Part shown: positions 8,956 to 16,716 of the stretch, piece by piece
Position numbering within the stretch: position 1 is the first letter of the stretch
How the letters are laid out: each line of letters starts with the position of its first letter
Assembly: GCA_947624555.1 (NCBI GenBank)
Contig: CANQKW010000002.1
Location: 62,001 to 126,000 of the forward strand
Direction of reading: 5' to 3'
Source of the DNA: an uncultured Clostridia bacterium
GTDB taxonomy: Bacteria; Bacillota; Clostridia; Oscillospirales; Ruminococcaceae
DNA: 64,000 nt
Position numbers and translations under genes: made by a program
Notes under the pieces: model-generated
Told to the model about the DNA's origin: nothing
Databases searched by the model: none
What the model saw: the letters and a program-made list of their open reading frames with translations, nothing else

Positions 8956-9720
8956 ATGGTATCTGAACAGAACGAGCGGTATCTGACCGCACATATTTCC
9001 GACCTTTGCAGGAAAAGTCAGGGTTTGGGAGTGCCTCGTTTTTCATCTTTCCTGAATGAAAGAGAGGCGGTTATCGCAAAAGAGGCGGTACGGTCAGAGC
9101 GCTCAAGTCCTGTGTTTTTCGGGGGATACGAGGGCGCTGCAAGGACTGTTTGCGGCTTTTTCGCAAACACATATGCCGAAGAGTTTGAAGAGGCGGATAA
9201 GCAAGCGCTTTTCCCGATAAGGGCTGTGACGTTTTCGTTCCGCAGCCGTGACAGGCTTTCACACCGTGAATTTCTGGGCGCAATTCTGGGCGTAGGAATT
9301 AAGCGTGAGGTCGTCGGGGATATTGTGGTTTTTGAGGGCGGAGCCGTTGCCTTTTGTCTGGAAACGGCGGCAAATCTTTTGCTTGGGATTGAAAAAGTCG
9401 GGAGAGTCGGTGTTACGGCGGAAAGCGGCGTCACTAAGCCGATTGTTAAGTCTGAGCCTTTAAAAATCGAAACAGTAATATCGTCAATGCGGCTGGACTG
9501 CATTGTCGGTGCTTGTGCGAAAGTATCCAGAGATAAATCTGCTTTGCTCATTAAATCCGGGCTGGTAAGTGCGGATTTTTCGGTGTGCGTTGAAGTCAGT
9601 TCTGTGGTCAAGGAAAATACCGTGCTTTCAATAAGGGGGTACGGCAGGTTCAGATTGTCGAAAATTGTTGGAAAAACGGGAAAAGGGCGGCTTAAAGTCA
9701 TAATTGAAAAATATGTATGA
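8956..9720 (+). CDS. ylmH: YlmH-type S4-domain RNA-binding protein
   Basis: 254 residues. The N-terminal two thirds match YlmH (PRFSSFLNEREA; FRSRDRLSHREFLGAILGVGI). The last 75 residues form an S4 RNA-binding domain (SSMRLDCIVGA, SRDKSALLIKSGLVSADF, VKENTVLSIRGYGRF). YlmH proteins bind ribosomes and have been linked to rescue of stalled nascent chains. The start at 8956 has CGGAG seven bases upstream; a longer reading frame from 8908 would overlap sepF without a ribosome binding site. It follows sepF by 20 bases. Confidence 0.88.
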   Translation: MVSEQNERYLTAHISDLCRKSQGLGVPRFSSFLNEREAVIAKEAVRSERSSPVFFGGYEGAARTVCGFFANTYAEEFEEADKQALFPIRAVTFSFRSRDRLSHREFLGAILGVGIKREVVGDIVVFEGGAVAFCLETAANLLLGIEKVGRVGVTAESGVTKPIVKSEPLKIETVISSMRLDCIVGACAKVSRDKSALLIKSGLVSADFSVCVEVSSVVKENTVLSIRGYGRFRLSKIVGKTGKGRLKVIIEKYV

Positions 9721-9729
9721 GTTGTTTTT

Positions 9730-9777
9730 ATAGGAATTATGCACAGTGGTTTATGCACGATTGTTCATAATTCCTAT
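9730..9777. repeat. Perfect 12-bp inverted repeat beside two DnaA-box-like sequences
   Basis: ATAGGAATTATG (9730-9741) pairs perfectly with CATAATTCCTAT (9766-9777) across a 24-base spacer. TTATGCACA (9737-9745) matches the DnaA-box consensus TTATNCACA and straddles the edge of the left arm; TTATGCACG (9751-9759) in the spacer matches 8 of 9. A weaker hairpin (9779-9785 with 9791-9797) followed by ATTTTT lies just downstream and could terminate the ylmH transcript. Function unknown. Confidence 0.5.
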
Positions 9778-9853
9778 GAATACAGTGTTGCTGTGTTATT
9801 TTTCAAATTTGTTCTCCGGAATAAATAGGCTAAAATATGGAAGGAAAGAGAGT

Positions 9854-10783
9854 ATGAACGCAAAGGAAATAATTAACAGAAAGTTTGAAAAAGCGGCATT
9901 TAACGGCTATAAGAGCGAAGATGTAGATGAATTTTTGAAGGAAGTATCCGATGAATTTGCTGCGCTCCAGAAAGATAAATCTGAGCTTGAGCGCAAGCTT
10001 GAGGTCCTTGCGGATAAAATCCGCGAGTACCGTGAGGACGAGGACGCTTTGAAGGACGCTCTTTTGATTGCTCAAAAGCAGGGAAATGCTATCGTTGCAG
10101 AGTCTAAGGCGTCTGCTGAAAAGCTCACAAAAGAAACCAACGAGGCTGTTGAAAAGAAACTTGCCGAAACTAAGGCAAGAGTTGAAAGAACAGTCGGCGA
10201 CGCTGACGAATATTCAAGAAAAACACGTCAGGAAGCTGATGAAACTGCGGCTAAAATCATTAAGGACGCTAATGATAAAGCTGCTGAAATAAAGGCTCTT
10301 ATGGATAAGCAGCAGGAAATTCAGGAGAATATTCTCCAGGAAACCAGAAAGAACGTAAACGAATATCGTGCTAAGATACTTGAAGAGTATAAAAATCATA
10401 TTGCGCTGCTTGAGGGTCTGCCCGAAAAGTGCGAGGACGATTACGTAAAAAGAGTTGCCGAAGAGGTAGAAAAGCGCCAGGAAGAGCAGCGCAGGAAAAA
10501 GGCTGCCGAAGAGGCTAAAGCTGCTCAGAGAAAAGCGGAAGAGGCTAAGGCTGCCGCACAGAAAGCTGCTGCGGAGAAGAAAAAGGCTGACGAAAAGAAA
10601 CAGCAGGAAAAACAGTCTGAACAGCAGGAGCCTTTCAAGGCTGTTGACGGAAATAACGAGAAGAGCGAAAAGAGCGATAAGCACGAAAAACCCTCCGATA
10701 ATCTTCCGTTTTTTAATTCGTCTGAGGGTAAGCCTCAGCGTCATAATGACCTGAAATTCGGCAAAAACAACGAAAATAAGTAA
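9854..10783 (+). CDS. divIVA: DivIVA-family cell-division/polarity protein
   Basis: 309 residues. The N-terminal 60 residues are the DivIVA lipid-binding domain (KEIINRKFEKAAFNGYKSEDVDEFL), followed by long coiled coil to about residue 205 and a Lys/Glu/Ala-rich low-complexity segment (about 205-260). The protein should sense negatively curved membrane at septa and poles. ATG at 9854 with GGAAGGAAAGAG upstream; the frame continues upstream without a ribosome binding site. A weak promoter (TTGTTC 9809, TAAAAT 9831, spacer 16) is possible. ileS follows after 27 bases. Confidence 0.93.
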   Translation: MNAKEIINRKFEKAAFNGYKSEDVDEFLKEVSDEFAALQKDKSELERKLEVLADKIREYREDEDALKDALLIAQKQGNAIVAESKASAEKLTKETNEAVEKKLAETKARVERTVGDADEYSRKTRQEADETAAKIIKDANDKAAEIKALMDKQQEIQENILQETRKNVNEYRAKILEEYKNHIALLEGLPEKCEDDYVKRVAEEVEKRQEEQRRKKAAEEAKAAQRKAEEAKAAAQKAAAEKKKADEKKQQEKQSEQQEPFKAVDGNNEKSEKSDKHEKPSDNLPFFNSSEGKPQRHNDLKFGKNNENK

Positions 10784-10810
10784 AAAAATAAATTAACCGA
10801 GGAGATAGCT

Positions 10811-13615
10811 ATGTCAGTAGACCTTAACAATACGGTCAATCTTCCGAAAACGGATTTTCCGATGAGAGCAAATCTTCCCAAAAGAGAGCCCGAGATGCTT
10901 GAAAAATGGGAAAAGGAGCGCATTTTTTACGCTCTTGCCGAGAAAAATAAGGGCAGGAAAGCTTATACGCTGCACGACGGACCTCCCTACGCAAACGGAA
11001 ATATTCACCTTGGCACAGCATTAAATAAGGTGCTGAAGGATATTATTGTAAAATATAAGTCAATGACGGGTTATAATGCGTATTATGTGCCCGGCTGGGA
11101 TTGCCACGGTCTGCCTATCGAGCTTAAAGCGATAAAGCAGCTTGGCGTTGACAGCGGTTCGGTTGACCCCGTTACTTTGAGAAAGAGCTGCCGTGAGTTT
11201 GCACTTTCCTGCCTTGACGAGCAAAAGGCGCAGTTCAAGCGTCTGGGCGTTTGGGGCGATTTTGATAATCCTTATCTCACAATCAGACCCGAATTCGAGG
11301 CAAAGCAGGTCGAGGTTTTCGGCAAGATGTACAAAAAAGGTTACATCTATAAAGGATTGAAACCCGTTTACTGGTGCGCAGACTGTAACACGGCTCTTGC
11401 AGAGGCTGAAATCGAGTATCAGGACGACCCCTGCTATTCGATATATGTTAAATTTCCTGTTGCAGACGATAAGGGCAAGTTTGCCGATCTGGGAATTGAC
11501 CTTAAAAAGGCTTATGTCGTTATCTGGACAACGACAACGTGGACTCTCCCGGGCAACCTCGCTGTCTGCTTGGGACCCAATTATAACTATACTTTTGTTA
11601 AGGTCGAGGACGAGAACAGCAAGTCTTTCGGCGAGTATCTGCTGATGGCGGAAGAGCTTGTTTCAGAGGTAATGAAAGCTGCGGAAATCGAAAAATATTC
11701 GACTGTCGGCTCTTTCAAGGGCAGTGATCTGGAATATGTTGAAACAAATCACCCGTTTATGGGCAGACGTTCTCCGCTTATCGTAGGAAATCACGTTACC
11801 CTTGACAGCGGTACAGGCTGTGTTCATACCGCTCCGGGATTTGGCGTGGAGGACTTTGAGGTCTGCCTGAAGTATAAGGGAATGTTCAAGATAATCGTTC
11901 CCGTGGACGAAAAGGGCGTTCTGACGGAAGAGGCAGGCGATTTTGCGGGACTTAAAACTTCCGATGCAAACAAGGCTATTGCACAGCGCCTTGAGGACGA
12001 TAATACTCTGCTCAAAATGCAGAAAATCGTCCACCCGTATCCGCATTGCTGGCGCTGCCACGAGCCTATCATTTACCGTGCGACAGACCAGTGGTTCTGC
12101 AACGTGGATATGTTCAAGCCCGAAACGATAAAGGCTATCGAGCAGGTAAAATGGATACCCGATTGGGGCGAGGAGCGCATCAAAAATATGGTAAATATGC
12201 GTTCCGACTGGTGTATTTCCCGTCAGAGAAGGTGGGGCGTGCCTATTCCCATTCTGTATTGCAAAGACTGCGGAAAACCTGTCATCAACGATAAGACGAT
12301 TGCGGCAATTTCCGATATGTTCCGTAAGGAAAGTTCCGACTCGTGGTATGCAAAAGACCCTGCCGAGTTTATCCCGTCTGATGTGAAATGCGAGTGCGGC
12401 TGCGGTAAATTTACCAAGGAAATGGATATTTTCGATGTATGGTTTGACAGCGGCTGTACCCACGCAGCTGTCCTCGAAGAGCGTCCCGAATTGTCATTTC
12501 CTGCGGATTTGTACCTCGAAGGCTGCGACCAGTACAGAGGCTGGTTCCAGTCGAGCCTGCTTACTTCGGTTGCAACAAACGGCACTGCGCCTTATAAGGC
12601 TGTCTGCACGCACGGTTGGGTAGTTGACGGAAAAGGTCAGCAAATGCATAAATCCAAGGGAAATCAGATTTTCCCCGAAGAGGTAATCAAGGATTTCGGC
12701 GCAGATGTACTTCGTCTTTGGGTAGCGTCGCTCGATTATCACGCCGATATACGTGTTTCAAACGATATGCTTAAACAGCTTTCCGAGAGCTACCGTAAAA
12801 TTCGCAATACCGCACGTTATATTCTCGGAAATCTGGGCGATAAGGAAGGATTTGACCCCGATACCGAAATGGTTGAGCTTTCCGAGCTGCGTGACCTTGA
12901 CAGGTGGGCGCTTGCACGCCTTGACGGTGTTATCGAAAAGGTAAAAAATGCGTACGAGTCAATGGATTATTACCTCGCATATCACGCAATAATCAGTTTC
13001 TGCGTCGTTGATATGTCGAATTTTTATCTTGATATTGTCAAGGATACGCTTTACTGCGAGGCTGCAAATTCACCGCTCAGAAAATCGGTTCAGACTGCGA
13101 TGTATATTATTCTGGACTCGCTTGTTCGTCTTATTGCACCTATTCTTTGCTACACGGCGGACGAGATTTGGGGTTATATGCCGCACAAAAAGTCTGATGA
13201 CCTGAGAAGTGTTATCTTCAATCCGATGCCCGAAAAAACAGGTGTCACCGCTGACGATGATAAGTGGTCTAAAATCCACGCTGTTCGTGACGATGTGCTT
13301 GTCGCTCTTGAACAGAAACGTGCTGAGAAGATTATCGGCAAGCCGCTTGAGGCAGAAATTACCGTTTTCACTGAGGACGAAACGCTTAAAGCTCTTGAAA
13401 ACGACCTTGCAGACGCTTGTATCGTTTCAAAGGCAGTTGTAAAAATCGGCGGCGAGGGCGAGTACAAGGGAAGTGCCTGCTCCGTAACAGTTGCCAAAAA
13501 AGCAGGAGAGCCTTGTGCACGCTGCTGGAAGTATGATGACAGCGTCGGATGTGACAGCAAATATCCTACTCTTTGTAAGCGCTGCGCTGACGTTATCAAG
13601 CTGAATTTTGAATAA
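10811..13615 (+). CDS. ileS: Isoleucine-tRNA ligase
   Basis: 934 residues, class Ia synthetase. The HIGH-type motif is in YANGNIHLGTALNK (H66), the editing domain spans roughly residues 200-400 with WTTTTWTLPGN, and the KMSKS-type loop is MHKSKGN at about residue 612. The C-terminus has a four-cysteine zinc site (CARCW and CKRC). Only 27 bases separate it from divIVA, and I see no T-box leader, unlike many Firmicute ileS genes; expression presumably depends on the upstream transcript. A strong terminator follows. Confidence 0.97.
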   Translation: MSVDLNNTVNLPKTDFPMRANLPKREPEMLEKWEKERIFYALAEKNKGRKAYTLHDGPPYANGNIHLGTALNKVLKDIIVKYKSMTGYNAYYVPGWDCHGLPIELKAIKQLGVDSGSVDPVTLRKSCREFALSCLDEQKAQFKRLGVWGDFDNPYLTIRPEFEAKQVEVFGKMYKKGYIYKGLKPVYWCADCNTALAEAEIEYQDDPCYSIYVKFPVADDKGKFADLGIDLKKAYVVIWTTTTWTLPGNLAVCLGPNYNYTFVKVEDENSKSFGEYLLMAEELVSEVMKAAEIEKYSTVGSFKGSDLEYVETNHPFMGRRSPLIVGNHVTLDSGTGCVHTAPGFGVEDFEVCLKYKGMFKIIVPVDEKGVLTEEAGDFAGLKTSDANKAIAQRLEDDNTLLKMQKIVHPYPHCWRCHEPIIYRATDQWFCNVDMFKPETIKAIEQVKWIPDWGEERIKNMVNMRSDWCISRQRRWGVPIPILYCKDCGKPVINDKTIAAISDMFRKESSDSWYAKDPAEFIPSDVKCECGCGKFTKEMDIFDVWFDSGCTHAAVLEERPELSFPADLYLEGCDQYRGWFQSSLLTSVATNGTAPYKAVCTHGWVVDGKGQQMHKSKGNQIFPEEVIKDFGADVLRLWVASLDYHADIRVSNDMLKQLSESYRKIRNTARYILGNLGDKEGFDPDTEMVELSELRDLDRWALARLDGVIEKVKNAYESMDYYLAYHAIISFCVVDMSNFYLDIVKDTLYCEAANSPLRKSVQTAMYIILDSLVRLIAPILCYTADEIWGYMPHKKSDDLRSVIFNPMPEKTGVTADDDKWSKIHAVRDDVLVALEQKRAEKIIGKPLEAEITVFTEDETLKALENDLADACIVSKAVVKIGGEGEYKGSACSVTVAKKAGEPCARCWKYDDSVGCDSKYPTLCKRCADVIKLNFE

Positions 13616-13630
13616 TTTATGATTTGAATT

Positions 13631-13680
13631 AAATAAGGAAGGGAATAATAAAATTCCTTTCCTTATTTTAATATTTTTTA
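13631..13680 (+). terminator. Strong intrinsic terminator after ileS
   Basis: A 16-base-pair stem (13631-13646 with 13653-13668, one G-T pair) with a six-base loop is followed by AATATTTTTT. It separates ileS from lspA, but no clear promoter is visible between it and lspA. Confidence 0.85.
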
Positions 13681-13713
13681 CAGTATAAATTTGCGTTGAA
13701 AAGAGGAAGAATT

Positions 13714-14238
13714 TTGCAGTATATCTGGCTTTTAATATCAGCGGCTCTTATAGGTGTTGACAGGCTGACAAAATGGATAGTTGTGTCGAATATGGAGCTT
13801 AACAATACAATTCATATCATAAAATTCGGCGATACCGAGTTTTTGAATATATATTATTGCCTTAACAACGGCGCTGCCTTCAGTAAATTAAGCGGACAGA
13901 CGATTTTGCTTATCGTATTAACGTCAATAATAATCTTAGGTCTGCTGGTTTTGATGGTAACAAAAAGGATAAAACGTCCGATTTATATGCTGGCTGTTTC
14001 TTTGATTATTGCAGGCGGTATCGGAAACCTTATCGACAGGGTTTTCAATAACGGTCAGGTAGTCGATTTTATTGATTTCAGGATAATAAATTTCCCTGTA
14101 TTTAATTTTGCGGATATTTGCGCTGTATGCGGCGCAATAATTCTGATGATCGTTGTAGTCGTCGATGAAATACGAGAGAAAAAGCATAAAAAAACGGTCG
14201 ATAATGCTGAAAATAACAGCGATGACACGAATAATTGA
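13714..14238 (+). CDS. lspA: Lipoprotein signal peptidase (signal peptidase II)
   Basis: 174 residues with four membrane segments. It cleaves prolipoprotein signal peptides before the lipidated cysteine, acting here on lipoproteins such as the VanY-type protein and the ABC binding protein of this window. Family blocks: DRLTKW, NNGAAF, GGIGNLIDR, VVDFIDF, FNFADICAVCG. The catalytic aspartates should be D118 (VVDF) and D134 (NFAD). Start TTG at 13714 follows GAGGAAG at good spacing; an upstream TTG at 13696 precedes that site. It overlaps the next gene by 17 bases. Confidence 0.94.
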   Translation: MQYIWLLISAALIGVDRLTKWIVVSNMELNNTIHIIKFGDTEFLNIYYCLNNGAAFSKLSGQTILLIVLTSIIILGLLVLMVTKRIKRPIYMLAVSLIIAGGIGNLIDRVFNNGQVVDFIDFRIINFPVFNFADICAVCGAIILMIVVVVDEIREKKHKKTVDNAENNSDDTNN

Positions 14239-15118
14239 AATTTACGGCGACGGCGAAAACCGTCTTGATAAGCTGATTTCCGACAGCGGAGAGCTTTCGA
14301 GAAGTGCCGCAGCAAAGCTTATCGAACGCGGGCTTGTGAGTGTAAACGGTAAGCCTGCCGATAAGAAAAAAATTCTGAAAAGCGGCGAAACAGCATTTGT
14401 GCAGATACCCGAACCCGAAGAACAGGACATTCTTCCCGAGGATATTCCGCTTGATATTCTCTACGAGGACAGCGATTTGCTGGTAGTGAATAAACCGAAA
14501 GGAATGGTGGTTCACCCTGCGGCAGGACACTATTCGGGAACGCTTGTCAATGCGCTGATGTTTCATTGCAAGGACAGTCTTTCGGGAATTAACGGGGAAA
14601 TCCGCCCGGGAATTGTACACCGCATTGATAAGGACACTAGCGGACTTCTTGTCGTTGCAAAGAATGATTTTGCACATATAGGTCTTTCGGAGCAGATAAA
14701 GGCTCATTCTTTTACCAGAGAGTATCAGACGGTGGTTTGCGGCTGCATAAAAGAAAACGGAACGGTCAATGCGCCGATAGGTCGTCACAAAACAGACAGA
14801 AAAAAAATGTGCGTCACGGGCGAAAATACCCGTGAGGCAGTTACTCATTATACCGTATTGCGTAATTATGCGGGATATACTTATCTTTCGGTCAGGCTTG
14901 AAACAGGAAGGACGCATCAGATACGGGTGCATTTGTCGTATTTGGGACACCCTGTTGCAGGTGATGAGGTTTACGGCAGCGGAAAACCGAAATGGCTGCA
15001 CGGACAATGCCTGCACGCAAAAAAAATCGGCTTTGTTCACCCGAAAACAGGCGAATATTTGGAGTTTGACAGCGAGTTGCCCGATTATTTCAAAAAGTTT
15101 CTGAAAGAAATTGAGTGA
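14222..15118 (+). CDS. RluD-family pseudouridine synthase (YlyB-like)
   Basis: 298 residues. An N-terminal S4 domain (LDKLISDSGELSRSAAAKLIERGLVSVNG) precedes the RluA/RluD catalytic domain, with HRIDKDTSG giving catalytic D136 and RTHQIRVHL near the end. It isomerises uridines in rRNA, most likely 23S; the exact positions cannot be read from sequence. The lspA-rluD order matches lspA-ylyB in Bacillus. The ATG at 14222 gives the standard N-terminus; its ribosome binding site is poor, suggesting coupling to lspA translation. Confidence 0.92.
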   Translation: MTRIIEIYGDGENRLDKLISDSGELSRSAAAKLIERGLVSVNGKPADKKKILKSGETAFVQIPEPEEQDILPEDIPLDILYEDSDLLVVNKPKGMVVHPAAGHYSGTLVNALMFHCKDSLSGINGEIRPGIVHRIDKDTSGLLVVAKNDFAHIGLSEQIKAHSFTREYQTVVCGCIKENGTVNAPIGRHKTDRKKMCVTGENTREAVTHYTVLRNYAGYTYLSVRLETGRTHQIRVHLSYLGHPVAGDEVYGSGKPKWLHGQCLHAKKIGFVHPKTGEYLEFDSELPDYFKKFLKEIE

Positions 15119-15122
15119 TTAT

Positions 15123-15929
15123 ATGGATTTCAATGATGTAATTTTTATGACCGACCTTGACGGTACTCTTCTGACCGATAAAAAGGAAATTCTGCCGTGT
15201 GATATGGAGGCTATCGAGCGTTTTCGCAGGGGCGGCGGTATTTTTACGATTGCCACGGGAAGAGGCTGTTCAATGGCGAAAAAAATTGCAAATATTATCT
15301 GCCCCGACGTTCCTGCGGTTGTTTTCAACGGTGCGGCTGTATATGATTTTAAAGCGAATGATTTTTTGTGGCATTGTGAAATAGACTCTCACACGAAGGA
15401 ATATATACACAGTATAATGGCTGAATTTCCCGGAATAGGCGTTGAGGTTTTGTGCGAGAAAACGGTTTATGTGCCTTTTATGAACGATTTTGAGCAGCGT
15501 CATCTTGATATGGGTGGGGTTATTCCCGACAGGCGTCCGCTTGATGAAATTCCTGACAGCGGCTGGCTTAAATTTCTGTTTACAGCCGATCCCGATACTA
15601 TTGATGAAATAGAAAAGCTGACGGCAAGCGGCGATTACGGGGGTGTATGCTGGATACGTTCAGCTGATGTTTTCTGCGAGTGTCTGCCGAACGGAGTTGA
15701 TAAATCGAGAGGTTTTTCAGAGCTTATCAAAATTCTTCATGCAGAAAACCGTTTTTCCGTGGCAGCCGGCGACTATAAAAACGATACCGCTATGATAAAG
15801 AATGCAAATTTGGGTGTTGCAGTCGGAAATGCATTAGACGAGGTCAAAGCGGCAGCGGATATTGTCGTTTGCGATAATAACAGCGGTTCTATTGCGGAAA
15901 TTATTGATTATATTGAAAATTTAAATTGA
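15123..15929 (+). CDS. Cof-type HAD-IIB hydrolase
   Basis: 268 residues. HAD motif I is MTDLDGTLLTD, motif II is in ATGRG, and motif IV is GDYKNDTAMI followed by GVAVGNA. The large C2-type cap is typical of Cof/YidA phosphatases acting on small phosphosugars or cofactors; substrate unknown. It starts four bases after the pseudouridine synthase stop and is followed after ten bases by the DUF4272 gene, so it is part of the same transcript. Confidence 0.9.
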   Translation: MDFNDVIFMTDLDGTLLTDKKEILPCDMEAIERFRRGGGIFTIATGRGCSMAKKIANIICPDVPAVVFNGAAVYDFKANDFLWHCEIDSHTKEYIHSIMAEFPGIGVEVLCEKTVYVPFMNDFEQRHLDMGGVIPDRRPLDEIPDSGWLKFLFTADPDTIDEIEKLTASGDYGGVCWIRSADVFCECLPNGVDKSRGFSELIKILHAENRFSVAAGDYKNDTAMIKNANLGVAVGNALDEVKAAADIVVCDNNSGSIAEIIDYIENLN

Positions 15930-15939
15930 GGTGATTATT

Positions 15940-16650
15940 TTGGCACTGAAAGAAAGTTATGCAAATGACCCCGGTTTGCAGCGAAAAGAGCGTTCCGAGA
16001 AAATTCTGAATAAACATAATATCAGAATAAATACCGAACTGCCTGTTATAGAGGATAAAGACGCAATAAAAAGTCCCGAAGAAATTTTAAAGCGTGCCGT
16101 TACAGCGCTTTTTGCCGCTCAAATCGCAATGGATTGCCTTAACAGCGAAACCGAGGTGGAAGAGTCGGCTGATTTTTTCGGAGGAATGCTTGAAAATTTC
16201 GGACTTGAAAACGAAACTACTCCCGATGAAAAGAAATTTTTTGCGCTGACCGATACAAACGCCCCTAAGCCAAATGTAAACGAGGCAAACCGTATGGCGA
16301 GGAGAATTGAAATGGTAATTCCTCTGCTGTGGGCTTGCGGCATTGTCACAGACGATTTGCCTTATCCCGACAAGCCGTCCGATTTTATCGAGCAGGCTCG
16401 TATGATTGCGTCCTGTGATAATTTCGGTGAGCTTATGCAAAACGTCAGGATGAGAAAAACGTCGGAAATTCTCGATAAGGCGGATTTGATTTACAGAATG
16501 GATTGGGCGTGCGCCGACGCAAGGGTAAAAGGAGAAACTCCTTCGGGAAATCTGAACTCTGATGTCGTCTGTGAACAGCATAAAGGTCTGAATTGGATAA
16601 TTTGCGCCAATGACGCTGAAAATTGGGATAAAGTCAAGTCGCATACATAA
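15940..16650 (+). CDS. DUF4272-like protein
   Basis: 236 residues, soluble, no signal peptide. The N-terminal pattern (RKERSEKILNKHNIRINTELPVIED, KSPEEILKRAVTALFAAQIA) and the central WACGIVTDDLPYP segment resemble DUF4272 proteins, whose function is not established to my knowledge. Start TTG at 15940 lies six bases after AGGTG; the GTG at 15931 is inside that site. It is the last gene of the cluster and is closed by a strong terminator. Confidence 0.65.
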   Translation: MALKESYANDPGLQRKERSEKILNKHNIRINTELPVIEDKDAIKSPEEILKRAVTALFAAQIAMDCLNSETEVEESADFFGGMLENFGLENETTPDEKKFFALTDTNAPKPNVNEANRMARRIEMVIPLLWACGIVTDDLPYPDKPSDFIEQARMIASCDNFGELMQNVRMRKTSEILDKADLIYRMDWACADARVKGETPSGNLNSDVVCEQHKGLNWIICANDAENWDKVKSHT

Positions 16651-16652
16651 TA

Positions 16653-16687
16653 AAAACGGGTCCTCTGACGACCCGTTTTATTGTTTT
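16653..16687. terminator. Bidirectional intrinsic terminator
   Basis: AAAACGGGTC (16653-16662) pairs perfectly with GACCCGTTTT (16670-16679) around a seven-base loop, with T-rich sequence after it and A-rich sequence before it. It lies between convergent genes and can end both transcripts. Confidence 0.9.
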
Positions 16688-16716
16688 GTACAAATTTCAG
16701 AAATTTGAAAGTGATT

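Noticed and set aside
10784..10810. T-box leader for ileS
   Set aside because: Only 27 bases separate divIVA and ileS. No T-box was seen before argS, gltX or the MetRS-like gene either.
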